From positions 1 to 32,921 of IMG/VR virus record IMGVR_UViG_3300025131_000230: a stretch of DNA of 32,921 nucleotides. One strand, given 5' to 3'. Of the stretch, positions 5,871-14,896 are shown in pieces (within the stretch, counting starts at the first letter, position 1; each line of letters starts with the position of its first letter). The notes beneath the pieces were generated by a model that was not told the origin of the DNA, did no database searches, and saw only the letters and a list, made by a program, of their open reading frames with translations. The DNA is from a virus. A program made the position numbers and the translations under genes.

Positions 5871-6044
5871 TTGAGCTATGTAAAGACCGAGAAGAAAGTC
5901 GCTGGAACACATTCGTTCTGGTGCAGGAAATGTCAGCATCGCACTTGGCACAAGCTGGTGAACACCTATGAACTGGTGACACATCAGTTGGTGGAACAGA
6001 AGTGGATATGCCAAATCTGTAACAAGGATAAAGATGATGAGTAG
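5871..6044 (+). CDS. tiny zinc-ribbon protein (CxxC-x5-H family, member 5), TTG start
   Basis: The protein has 57 residues. CRKCQHRTWH gives C-x2-C-x5-H and ICQICNKDKDDE gives the second pair, so it is a full zinc ribbon. TTG at 5871 is chosen because AAGGAGGTGA is ideally placed and no ATG lies nearby. It ends the last SD-type block before the AT-type genes. Confidence 0.7.
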   Translation: MSYVKTEKKVAGTHSFWCRKCQHRTWHKLVNTYELVTHQLVEQKWICQICNKDKDDE

Positions 6045-6052
6045 TTTAGTCT

Positions 6053-6075
6053 TGGGGGAGACTATAAACCCCCCA
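6053..6075 (+). other. junction hairpin (TGGGGG/CCCCCA)
   Basis: Six GC-rich pairs (6053-6058 with 6070-6075) and an AT-rich loop, placed between a stop at 6044 and the ATG at 6093. No T-tract follows. Confidence 0.5.
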
Positions 6076-6092
6076 TCTAATATGCTTGTCTT

Positions 6093-6350
6093 ATGTCGCT
6101 TTCAATAAAAACTAGAAGAAGAATGATCAACGCTCTCTTTGCAGAGTTAAAAGAAGAAAGAGAAAAGATGCTTGACCTCTTTTATGAGTTTGGTATGGAT
6201 AAAACGTATGATGAGGATTCATACATAGCTATGAAAGCAACTGAAGCAGACAAAGAATATAACCAAATCTTTTTTAAAATAGAGATGCATACCAAAGCCA
6301 TTTTGGATGCTGAAATAAAAGAAGACGGGAGTTCCGTCTTCAAATTATAA
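6093..6350 (+). CDS. small helical protein, unknown
   Basis: The protein has 85 charged residues and is predicted largely helical (ELKEEREKMLDLFYEF). The N-terminus is basic. There is no Cys and no membrane segment. It has no SD site and follows a hairpin by 17 bases. It is one of the last genes before the convergent late operon. Confidence 0.55.
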   Translation: MSLSIKTRRRMINALFAELKEEREKMLDLFYEFGMDKTYDEDSYIAMKATEADKEYNQIFFKIEMHTKAILDAEIKEDGSSVFKL

Positions 6351-6353
6351 ATT

Positions 6354-6437
6354 ATGGATATTAACCAAATAGGAGAAGCTACAACTTATGTCATTATAGG
6401 AATTGCCGTAGGTCTAATCCTAAGTAAATTTTTATAG
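6354..6437 (+). CDS. 27-residue membrane peptide
   Basis: This short ORF starts three bases after the previous stop. It encodes a polar N-terminus and one hydrophobic span (YVIIGIAVGLILSKFL). Its stop overlaps the end of the minus-strand internal virion gene by six bases in a tail-to-tail arrangement. No intrinsic terminator is visible between the converging units. Confidence 0.45.
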   Translation: MDINQIGEATTYVIIGIAVGLILSKFL

Positions 6438-9400
6438 ATTCTTTTGTATTTGTCTTCGTATGATGTCTAGCGCAGGTCCAGTCCCAGGTGGAGCCCCAGG
6501 TATCGTTTGCGCTGCAGGCAACACTCTTAACCCAGCCTTAACAGCTGGTTTTGTTTTACCTTCAAAAACTAGATCAAACATAGCTCCTACTACTTCTGCG
6601 ATTTGAGAACCTGTAGGTCCAACTAAGAACTCGGTAGCCGCGTCTTTGGAGTTCCACCTAGAGTCCATTTGTTGTAACAAGCCACCATATAAACCTATAC
6701 CACCCACACCCAATTGATTGTCAATCATTCTTTCAAGTACATCTTCTGGTCTTTCTCTACTACTAAGAAGAGCTTTGACATCTTCTAATGGTTCACCTAT
6801 AACTTGTGATGCTACTAAGTATGTTATTAAAGGAGTTGCATTGCCTTGCCGTAATTCATCTATTATTTCTCTCTTAATAAAATCCCCTTGTTGGAAGGCA
6901 AAAGATTTAAACTGTGTAAAAACCTTGCCATGTGGTGAAGTCCAGAACAATGGTATATCTAACACACCACCTCTAAACTGAGTAGATTTAACTGCCTTCT
7001 GCCCTATTATGTTTAATTTTTCCTGTGAGAATTTCCCATTAGCTATAGCTGTTTTTAATTGGCTTTCATTAATACCAAGTCTGTTGAAGTGCCTTCTGAG
7101 TGTGGCTTGTTTAGGGTTTCTTATTAAAGATTTTAAACTACTTTCTACCCACCCCTGAACCGCCGCAACAGTAGACCGTCTATTAAACCTTTCTATTGAA
7201 GAGAATCCAAACTTTTGTAATGCCGTTTCTGCTATCTTTCCTTCTGCACCAGCTAACTGTTCTATTCTTCTAACCACATCATCAGTAACGCCAGCTAACA
7301 TGGCTTTCTCCTGGATAGTTTCTCTCCCTTCTTTAGTAACGAAATTTTTTAATCCTTTAATGAAGTTTAATGCCCCAAATTCAGTAACTGGATTAACAGT
7401 TTGTCCCAAGTTAGTTATGGCTCCTAATGCTAATTTACCCACTATTTGTGCTGTCCTGAGTGCTAATGATAACTGCTTTCCTGCTACTGCCAACTCTTTA
7501 TTTCCACGATAACGATTCCATATCTCTTGAGCCATACCACTATCGCGTCCCTCGAGCTTAATTCTATTTACCACTTCACTCATTATCTCATTATTTTTAC
7601 CAAACACTTTCGCTTCTTCTAGCCTCTTGCTGATACCGCCAATGAAACTCTTCAATGCTGTAACAGGGTTGGTTTCAAACCCATACTTCTCTAGGTTATC
7701 GAACCCTTCTATTTGAAATGTCCTAGCATTCTCAATACCAGCATAAGATTCTTTGCCAAAGTTTTTCACAAAGTTGTTTAATACACTATTGGCCTGCTTT
7801 GGTGTTAACTGATTCTTGTCCACCATCAAGTTAACCAAGTCTTCTCTATTCTTTAGAAACTTGTTTTTATCTTTTAAGATATGAGGGAAGTGGACCAACG
7901 CCTCACCAATGTCTTTTTCTTTGCCATTAGCTTTATTCTTAATCTTTAGACCCTGATTCCTAGCTTTATCAATTAGTGGTTTAGTAATACTAAAGAACAG
8001 CTTCGTAAATCCTTTCTCTCTATCATTCATGTTGGCGTATCCAGGCAATCGTTTTGGGTTGTTCACTCTCAACCTAAGGCCAGAGTCTAATGCAGACACA
8101 ATATTTTTTAATTCTGATTGATCTAAATTCTTACCCTTATTATCTAGCCCAAGGGATTTTAACCCTCTTAGCATAGCAACTTCTCCTCTACCTATCGCCC
8201 TGTCTGTATTTTCTACCACAGTATCTATCATTTTAGACATCTTCTTACCACCATCTCCTAGTTTGCCCAACTGTGTTCTGACACTATTGGTCCATCCTCT
8301 TAGCCCTTGTATAATCTTTTCCTTTTTAGATGGGTCGGCTGCGAACCTAGGGGCATTCGGTAAGTCTAAAAATTCTCTTACTTGTTGCTGCGGTTTAATG
8401 AGTTTTTTCATACCCTGCAAATCGTCAGCAGACAATGAAAGTATCCTTCCATTAACATCTTTTCCAAGCACATTAAACTCACCTGTTGAGTCTAATAAGA
8501 ATGACTTGACTTTAAATCTACCTTTGTCTTTGCTAAATATTTCATCACCGATATTGACACCCTTAATAGCTGTCTTTATTCTTTCCTTTCTAATCTTTTC
8601 TAACTTTAATAATTTAGACTCCTGCTTTTTAGCTTCTTTTTCTATTAGCCTTTTTTGTTTTCCAAACCCAGTTACATTAGACAATAATTTTTTTGATTTT
8701 CTAAACTGTTCTTGCGAGAAAATATCTTCTATCCTGTTCTCTGTTTTTCTAATATTGCCGTTCAACATCACAAGTTTTTTTCTTAACTTAGATTGTCTTT
8801 CATTTATTTCTTTGGTTGTTTTTCTTTCAAATGCTGCAAGTTTTTTATCAATTTCCTTTTGTTGTTTTGCAAATGTAATTTTATTCTTTCTTAGTTTATT
8901 TACACTAATGAGGTTTCCACTAGGGCTAAAGAGTTTTAATCTAGCCCTACTACCCGCTAATAGTTTTTGTTCTAATTTAACTAAGTCATTTAATTGTTTA
9001 TCAAAGATACTCTTGGTTTCCAGTTTTTTCATTATACCACTTTTTTCTTTAGCAAATTTACCGAGCGTTTTTTCCAAATTACTTATGCGTTTGGTTACAA
9101 GTTGTGGTGTTTTAGGAAGAGATAAATTTGTTTGTGGAGTAGACAATATTTTATTTTCACTATCCACAGTTTTTTTCATTTGCTCATTTATTCTTTTTTC
9201 TAATCCTTCCATTCTTAGTTTAACTGCTGGCTTGGTTTTTGCCTTTGCGGTTGGTTTTGCGATGTCTCTAACAATGGGGAGTACTGTTTCTCCTGTTGGT
9301 TTCTTTATTTTCCCTATTAGTTTCAGTGGCTGTTTTAAAACAAACCCCAACCCCTTACCAACCAACGGGAACCCAGCCCCTAGAATGCCACCACCTACAC

Positions 9401-9941
9401 CACCAATCAATCCTCCAATTCCTATATCTGCTGCTATCTCACCTAATGATTTATTTTCTTGCGCGGCTCTTCCGCCCATAGAAGCACTACCTACCACAAG
9501 ACCAGTCTTTGTTCCAGTCTTTAGCCCTTGTTTTGCTAATCCCTTTAGGGATTGTTTTATAACCTGTGCTCCTCCTCCGCCCCCAGCTAAGGTCGAACCA
9601 ATATCAGAACCAAATCCTAATATTTTCTTTGCTGCTTCCCCAGTTCTTTCTTTGCCTGTAAAAGCTGGCCTTGTTTTACCTAAAAATGGCAGGTCTCTAG
9701 GCTGCGCAATGTCTTCTTCCCCTCCGCTTCTAAGTGTTTTAAACAAGTTAAATGTAGATACACCTGTTCTTGCAAATGGCTTAGCAATGTCTTTCAAAAT
9801 CTCTTCAACTACTGATGAATCACGTGTGGGAACAATGATTTGTGGTGATGTTCCTCCTTGCCCATTAGAGTCTCTCACCACCAAGCCACCCCTTTTTCGT
9901 GTAGCCTGTTTTTTTTCTTGGGCTGTTACTCTTAATGGCAT
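6432..9941 (-). CDS. large internal virion (ejection-type) protein
   Basis: The protein has 1169 residues, the largest in the window. The N-terminal 120 residues are basic and low in structure. A Gly/Ile/Leu-rich stretch at 172-200 (GIGGLIGGVGGGILGAG) could insert in membranes. Residues from about 240 to 460 are Lys/Glu-rich and look like long coiled coils. The last 270 residues are a globular region resembling C-terminal domains of large phage internal proteins. Position at the 3' end of the late operon, size and makeup fit a podovirus protein carried in the capsid and ejected with DNA. A tape-measure role is less likely because no tail-tube genes are present. The start is in the ATATG context. 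No lysozyme or transglycosylase motif was seen. Confidence 0.6.
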   Translation of the reverse strand: MPLRVTAQEKKQATRKRGGLVVRDSNGQGGTSPQIIVPTRDSSVVEEILKDIAKPFARTGVSTFNLFKTLRSGGEEDIAQPRDLPFLGKTRPAFTGKERTGEAAKKILGFGSDIGSTLAGGGGGAQVIKQSLKGLAKQGLKTGTKTGLVVGSASMGGRAAQENKSLGEIAADIGIGGLIGGVGGGILGAGFPLVGKGLGFVLKQPLKLIGKIKKPTGETVLPIVRDIAKPTAKAKTKPAVKLRMEGLEKRINEQMKKTVDSENKILSTPQTNLSLPKTPQLVTKRISNLEKTLGKFAKEKSGIMKKLETKSIFDKQLNDLVKLEQKLLAGSRARLKLFSPSGNLISVNKLRKNKITFAKQQKEIDKKLAAFERKTTKEINERQSKLRKKLVMLNGNIRKTENRIEDIFSQEQFRKSKKLLSNVTGFGKQKRLIEKEAKKQESKLLKLEKIRKERIKTAIKGVNIGDEIFSKDKGRFKVKSFLLDSTGEFNVLGKDVNGRILSLSADDLQGMKKLIKPQQQVREFLDLPNAPRFAADPSKKEKIIQGLRGWTNSVRTQLGKLGDGGKKMSKMIDTVVENTDRAIGRGEVAMLRGLKSLGLDNKGKNLDQSELKNIVSALDSGLRLRVNNPKRLPGYANMNDREKGFTKLFFSITKPLIDKARNQGLKIKNKANGKEKDIGEALVHFPHILKDKNKFLKNREDLVNLMVDKNQLTPKQANSVLNNFVKNFGKESYAGIENARTFQIEGFDNLEKYGFETNPVTALKSFIGGISKRLEEAKVFGKNNEIMSEVVNRIKLEGRDSGMAQEIWNRYRGNKELAVAGKQLSLALRTAQIVGKLALGAITNLGQTVNPVTEFGALNFIKGLKNFVTKEGRETIQEKAMLAGVTDDVVRRIEQLAGAEGKIAETALQKFGFSSIERFNRRSTVAAVQGWVESSLKSLIRNPKQATLRRHFNRLGINESQLKTAIANGKFSQEKLNIIGQKAVKSTQFRGGVLDIPLFWTSPHGKVFTQFKSFAFQQGDFIKREIIDELRQGNATPLITYLVASQVIGEPLEDVKALLSSRERPEDVLERMIDNQLGVGGIGLYGGLLQQMDSRWNSKDAATEFLVGPTGSQIAEVVGAMFDLVFEGKTKPAVKAGLRVLPAAQTIPGAPPGTGPALDIIRRQIQKNL

Positions 9942-9942
9942 A

Positions 9943-11304
9943 TTATTTTGTTATATCACCAGTTTTTTTATCTATCTTTCCTAATGATTTGTTAAACCCT
10001 CTTGTATCAATAACTTCTAATACGGTGTCGCCAATCTCTTTAAATATGAAGTCGCCTGTAGCACCTAAGGCATTCCTAAACTCTTGTACGTCAGCCCCCA
10101 ATCTACCCGCTTCGTCTATTAAAGTTTTCAGGTTTGGATTTTGTTCTGATACTATTTTTCCAACAGTGCTCTTTTCATCAACTATAGCATCTGTAAACGT
10201 TACATCTGTTGGTATTGTTATACCACGTGCATCAGACACTGGCTTGCCAACTAGTGTTAGGTCTCCTAACTTGATTGCCTGGTCTATTGTAATTACCTTT
10301 GGCTTATCAGGTGTTGGGGCTCGCAGTGCTTTTGCTATTTCAGCTTGTAATTTACGTAATTTAAACGGAGCTAAGTCTGCTATCTGTTGTGTTTCTGCTT
10401 GTGCCTTTCCTGTTAATGCTTTTGTTTTTTGCTCCTCTACAAAGGCTTTACGATTTGCAGCTTGTTGTTCTTCAAGTTCATCAATTTTAGTACGTACAGC
10501 AGCAGACAAAATGTTGGGGTCAATGCCAAGGTCAGCAGCAGCTTTAGAGATAAACTCTTGTGTTGGTGGGTTTATAGTTCCATCTTCATCTACCCCAACC
10601 AAATTAATAGCTGTAGCTTCTATCAATGGTGCTGCCTGTTCAAGTTCAAACTTTTCTTGTGCTCTTTTGTTTTGTTCTGCAGTAATTAGATTGTTAAAGT
10701 ATTGTTGAAGTGCTTTATCACTCCTAGCAGCTAGTTGGTCAGCCAACTGTATGGAACTTATGTTTTGGGTTATACGCCCCTGTTCTCGTGCTGATGCTTC
10801 AGCCATTTGTAGTCCATGCAATTCATTAAGTCTGTCTTGAGCTTCTTGTTTAACGTTACCTAAACCAGTTGCTTCTCTTTCGCCAGCACCAAAAGTACCA
10901 CCTGCTCTTTGTGCAGCCCTTGCTTTAAATAGTTCTTGTTGTGATTCATTAATTAGTTGTTGTCTTCTTACTCTTGGAGCAAATAATGCTTCTACATTAG
11001 CTTGTATTTTAGCTCTCTCGTCTGAAGACAATTGAGCCTCTTGTCTAATTGTTGATAGCTCGTCTTGTCTAGTTGTTCTTTTGGGCGCACCTCTTAGGAG
11101 GTCGGCAATAGCTTCACTACCAACTGTCCTAGAGCCTGAACTTTGTGTTGGGTCGGCACCGACACGCTCAAACTGTCCACCACCTAGTGGGCTGAAGCCA
11201 CGCCTTCCTATTTCAGCTAGGAACTGTGGGTTACTAGACTGTGCAGGATTAGATGACATTGCACTCAACTCTCGTGTCGACAGATTTGTAAATTGATTAG
11301 CCAT
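9943..11304 (-). CDS. internal virion protein, coiled-coil rich
   Basis: The protein has 453 residues. The first 70 are Ser/Gly/Pro/Gln-rich and probably disordered. Long Gln/Ala/Glu-rich helices fill about 75-340, and a mixed C-terminal domain follows. It lies one base upstream of the large ejection-type protein, so the two are translated together and probably act together in the virion. I chose the ATG in ATATG at 11304 rather than a GTG at 11337, because the GTG lies within the stem of a junction hairpin. No enzyme motif is seen. Confidence 0.55.
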   Translation of the reverse strand: MANQFTNLSTRELSAMSSNPAQSSNPQFLAEIGRRGFSPLGGGQFERVGADPTQSSGSRTVGSEAIADLLRGAPKRTTRQDELSTIRQEAQLSSDERAKIQANVEALFAPRVRRQQLINESQQELFKARAAQRAGGTFGAGEREATGLGNVKQEAQDRLNELHGLQMAEASAREQGRITQNISSIQLADQLAARSDKALQQYFNNLITAEQNKRAQEKFELEQAAPLIEATAINLVGVDEDGTINPPTQEFISKAAADLGIDPNILSAAVRTKIDELEEQQAANRKAFVEEQKTKALTGKAQAETQQIADLAPFKLRKLQAEIAKALRAPTPDKPKVITIDQAIKLGDLTLVGKPVSDARGITIPTDVTFTDAIVDEKSTVGKIVSEQNPNLKTLIDEAGRLGADVQEFRNALGATGDFIFKEIGDTVLEVIDTRGFNKSLGKIDKKTGDITK

Positions 11305-11330
11305 ATGTATATTAGTTAAATATTCTATAT

Positions 11331-11352
11331 CCCCCACCTGTGTAGATGGGGG
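11331..11352 (-). other. minus-strand junction hairpin, 9 bp with a four-base loop
   Basis: In minus-strand RNA, CCCCCAUCU and AGGUGGGGG pair over nine positions around the loop ACAC. One pair is U·G; on the plus strand the same position is an A×C mismatch. This suggests that the structure works in the late transcript. It lies between the adhesin stop and the next ATG. Confidence 0.6.
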
Positions 11353-11362
11353 TTAAGAATTT

Positions 11363-13120
11363 TTAAGTTGTTTCTGGATCTACGAAAGGTAGTACTGAAT
11401 ACCATCCTGAAGCTCCGCCACCGCCTCCACCACCAGCTGCATCACCAGAACCAGCAGCTCCACCAGAGCCACCAATGCTTGCCGCTGTACCGCTTGAAGC
11501 TGGACCAGATGCAGCAGCACCACCAGCGCCGCCAGAACTTACATCACTACCTGCACCACCACCACCTGAACCACCACTATTAACATTTGACCCACTTCCT
11601 CCAGCACCACCATTCCCGCCTGTAATCGTTATCGTGCCACTTTTTGAAGTTAAAGTGTTGTATAGAACTAAGACGTTCCCCCCAGCACCTCCGCCGCCGC
11701 CTCCGCCACCGTTGCTGCCAGCTGTACCAGCGCTTCCAGTGACACCATCTGCTGTTATAGTACCTGTAAAATTAAGTGCGCCACCACATTCTATTAACAA
11801 TGCTCCGCCGCCAGCACCGCCAGCACCGCCAGCAGTAGCACTACCACCACCACCGCCGCCGCCACCAGAGCCAGGCTTTAGTGCAACTGAAATATTATGG
11901 ATATATGGAGAAAATTGTTTGACACCGCCTGCTCCACCTGCGCCATTATTCACACCATTCTGACCTTCTATTTCTAATCCGTCTTGTGTTATCACTTCCC
12001 AATTGGATATAGGTGTCCCATCACTACCGCTAGCACCACCAGCACCGCCAGCTCCACCAGCACTACCATCGCCATCCAAATTAATTGTATCGGAAATAGT
12101 ACAATTACCCTGTGATTTTATTATAAATATTGTTCCATTGGCATGTGTATTACTAAATGTAAGTGCGTTACTTGCTACTGTTATTGTAGTATAGTTTCTT
12201 ACAACATATCTAGCACCACCTGCATCAATATCAACTGTACCACCAGAAGTGTCTAAAGCTCCATCGCTACCATCTCCACCAAATGGCATACTGTTTGAAA
12301 TCCATCCATCTAGTTTTCCACTTGCATCAGAAATAGGTATCTTTGTTGCTGTGGGTGTAGCTGTTGCACTGGCTGGGTTCTCTACCACTAAACTAGAGCC
12401 ATCTAATGTTGCTAGTGTACTAGCACTACCACCCCAATCAGATCCTATCTTACCACCACTATCGCCTACTGGAATCTTAGTCGCTGCGGCTGTTTCATTA
12501 CAACTTGAAGCTGCTACTACTAAATTGGCACCAGTTCCACCAGTAGCTGTACCAGCTGAAGCCTCTGCATCTGTGGCTAATTCAGCTATGCCCTTAACTG
12601 TTAATGTCATATCAGGTGAACCAGCTATGGCTATATCGTCTATATATTTCTTGTTGGCTATTTCTGCATCTGCCACAGGAGCTGCACTTGTAGTAAGTGT
12701 TGAGTTGTCTGCTAATGTCGCTATCCCTGTGAATGTTTTTGCACCTGCTATTGTCTGTGCATCTTCAGTTCTTACTACATTGTTAAATACATGATGATTA
12801 GTAGAAATTATTACTGTTGTACCAGCTGGGAAAGCCCTGCCAGTTTGAGCTGTATCATTTCCTTCTAGCTCTAGGTTACGTGTTAAAGTTCCTATTGTGA
12901 TAATAGAACTAGAGACACTCCAACTTTCAAACCTTACAACCTCATAGTTGTCGGTCTTACCAGTCGGATTAATTGTTAAATATCCATATGTCCCAAAGTC
13001 TGCCATCGCCACGCTTGTGAGAGCACGGTTACTGTCTGTACTTTGGAAGGATATAGTAGAAGAACCTGCAGCTACAGCCGAGGTCAATCTACCTTTCGCT
13101 TTTGTTATCGGTCTAGACAT
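11363..13120 (-). CDS. tail fibre or adhesin with polyglycine-rich C-terminal half
   Basis: The protein has 585 residues. The N-terminal half resembles phage fibre shafts, with repeated short beta motifs and the phrase 'AQTIAGAKTFTGI', common in tail fibres. From about residue 335 to the end, blocks such as GGAGGAGG and GGGGGGGG alternate with short variable segments. Glycine-rich repeats separated by loops are known from the T-even S16 adhesin, where polyglycine helices pack into a rigid tip and loops bind the host. A similar receptor-binding tip is a reasonable inference. The gene follows the nozzle gene directly and has no SD site. The high GC of the repeat comes from GGN codons. Confidence 0.65.
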   Translation of the reverse strand: MSRPITKAKGRLTSAVAAGSSTISFQSTDSNRALTSVAMADFGTYGYLTINPTGKTDNYEVVRFESWSVSSSIITIGTLTRNLELEGNDTAQTGRAFPAGTTVIISTNHHVFNNVVRTEDAQTIAGAKTFTGIATLADNSTLTTSAAPVADAEIANKKYIDDIAIAGSPDMTLTVKGIAELATDAEASAGTATGGTGANLVVAASSCNETAAATKIPVGDSGGKIGSDWGGSASTLATLDGSSLVVENPASATATPTATKIPISDASGKLDGWISNSMPFGGDGSDGALDTSGGTVDIDAGGARYVVRNYTTITVASNALTFSNTHANGTIFIIKSQGNCTISDTINLDGDGSAGGAGGAGGASGSDGTPISNWEVITQDGLEIEGQNGVNNGAGGAGGVKQFSPYIHNISVALKPGSGGGGGGGGSATAGGAGGAGGGALLIECGGALNFTGTITADGVTGSAGTAGSNGGGGGGGGAGGNVLVLYNTLTSKSGTITITGGNGGAGGSGSNVNSGGSGGGGAGSDVSSGGAGGAAASGPASSGTAASIGGSGGAAGSGDAAGGGGGGGASGWYSVLPFVDPETT

Positions 13121-13121
13121 A

Positions 13122-14891
13122 TTAGTTTGTTAATACGTCATCTTGTGGTTCTGTGTACATCACAAGACGAGTTTGTTTATAATTTTCATCTTTAGTTTGG
13201 CCACTTATCTTTACCTGTTGGTTATAGAAATCAATCGTACCCCAGTTCTCTACATAAGTGAATGGGAAGAAACCATTAAATTTATCTTCTCCCGCTCCTT
13301 CTTCACCTACCACTTCTTCACCCAACGCAGCTGCTGCTGTAGAGAATACCCAATCTTCATCATCTCCATCTAATACTAATTCCTGTGAACTCTCAGTACC
13401 ATAATCATAATCTGCTAAGTAAGTTACTTCTGCTTCTTGGGATATAAAACCTCTACTAAGAAATTTAAGTGATCTGAATCTTTTATGTGGTTGACCGAAG
13501 TCAAACTGTGGAGTCTTATAATACCAGCTTATAGCAGCACCGTCATCATTAGTAATATCATCACCATTAGCATCCTTAAACAGTAGATAAGTGTTAGGGT
13601 CAGCAGAGCTACCAAAATGGAGCTTGCTGTTATAAACAAAGAAGTTATTGACATATAGATTGAATTTAGTCCAAGCTTCTCCTGAAGCATTACGTCTAGC
13701 AAATTTCAAATCATATACTAATACTGTATCATTAATATCACTTTGATCTGAACGTACAGCAAAGTACAGTTTATTCTCAAAGAAGATTGAAGCTGCGCTA
13801 GTTAATGTGTAGTCTTTTAAAGTTTTTAAAATGTTTTCTGATATAGAGCCAGTGTCTAGTAAAGTAGATACTGAACTACGCACCAATCTACGTATTACAT
13901 TATCATTACCTACATAAAATATCTCACCATCTGCCGATGTAACCCCAGTAAATACCTTAGCACCATAGTTGGGTGTATCTTCTATATCCTGTACTCTTAT
14001 CTGGTTACCAGTTAAGTCAGATGTATATTCATAAGTAACTGCGTGTACTGAGTCTTGGGTGAATGCTAATAAAGCATTGTCTTTACTTCTTAATGCTGTG
14101 ACCTTACCATTCTTAAAACCTATGTCATCTGCACTACCACCAGTCCAAGTAGTAAAGTCGTCTATGTCAGATATTCTTACAAACTGTTTCTCAGCTACTG
14201 CTAGTTGTCTGTTCCAAGTCCACATAACATTACCTTTTGGTTTGGTGCCCGCAGCCGCAGCAAAAGCATCAGCTACTTGACTGACAGAAGCATCATCTGA
14301 GGCTGCAGGAGTGCCAGTACAACCTGTAAAAGTAGTAGCTGTTTTACCAGTATACGTCACTGAGGTTGTGCCTATATAAATTGAACCAGTTGTAGTAAAT
14401 CCTGTTGTGCTGTCTACAGTAACTGTTCCTTCTCCGCCAGATAAAGCTCCGTCTAATATAGTATGTCCACCATTCCATCTTTGTAAGTCAACCACCCCAT
14501 CGCAGAAATACATAAAATCTACTGTATCAGTAGTTCCTGTGTAAGTAGCAAAACCAAATGTCGCTGTTGATGTGCCTGTAAATTTAAGTGTCTCCCATTG
14601 TGATGTCCCTGTATGGTAATATTCTAGAGCCGCATCATTCTGTCTAATAGGTATCTCGTCATCTATGATAGCTCTTCTAAATTTGTATGTTGTTTTTATA
14701 GATCCGTCTGTTGCAGTGCGATTACCAAAGAGCTCATAGCCTTTCCTTATCTGAAAAGCACCGCGGCCATCAAAGTCTACGTTTTGTAAATCTGGACTTT
14801 CATTCACGTCTAAATCATCAGCTTCACGTGTGGTTACTAGACCTCCAGAAAAGTCTTTTAATATAATTGGTTCAAAGGTACCTTCTGCCAT
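13122..14891 (-). CDS. tail nozzle/stabilisation protein, beta-propeller type
   Basis: The protein has 589 residues, mostly beta, with recurrent units such as 'DNALLAFTQDSVHAVTYEY' and 'DGEIFYVGNDNVIRRL' that look like propeller blades. The opening (FSGGLVTTREADDLDVNESPDL) is typical of podovirus tail proteins that close the portal channel, comparable to P22 gp10 or T7 gp12 nozzles. It lies directly after the adaptor gene, the expected order of a short tail. An insertion around 155-215 is Thr/Gly-rich and may be an added Ig-like or carbohydrate-binding domain. The start is in the ATATG context. Confidence 0.7.
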   Translation of the reverse strand: MAEGTFEPIILKDFSGGLVTTREADDLDVNESPDLQNVDFDGRGAFQIRKGYELFGNRTATDGSIKTTYKFRRAIIDDEIPIRQNDAALEYYHTGTSQWETLKFTGTSTATFGFATYTGTTDTVDFMYFCDGVVDLQRWNGGHTILDGALSGGEGTVTVDSTTGFTTTGSIYIGTTSVTYTGKTATTFTGCTGTPAASDDASVSQVADAFAAAAGTKPKGNVMWTWNRQLAVAEKQFVRISDIDDFTTWTGGSADDIGFKNGKVTALRSKDNALLAFTQDSVHAVTYEYTSDLTGNQIRVQDIEDTPNYGAKVFTGVTSADGEIFYVGNDNVIRRLVRSSVSTLLDTGSISENILKTLKDYTLTSAASIFFENKLYFAVRSDQSDINDTVLVYDLKFARRNASGEAWTKFNLYVNNFFVYNSKLHFGSSADPNTYLLFKDANGDDITNDDGAAISWYYKTPQFDFGQPHKRFRSLKFLSRGFISQEAEVTYLADYDYGTESSQELVLDGDDEDWVFSTAAAALGEEVVGEEGAGEDKFNGFFPFTYVENWGTIDFYNQQVKISGQTKDENYKQTRLVMYTEPQDDVLTN

Positions 14892-14896
14892 ATAGT

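Noticed and set aside
8263-9984. 573-codon open frame on the plus strand
   Set aside because: It is antisense to the ejection-type protein, has implausible Pro/Leu/Ser-rich composition and runs against the late operon. Low frequency of stop-complement codons in the real gene explains it.
11400-12100. Glycine-rich repeats as an assembly error
   Set aside because: The frame stays open with varied GGN codons and non-repeat segments between blocks, as expected of a real adhesin.
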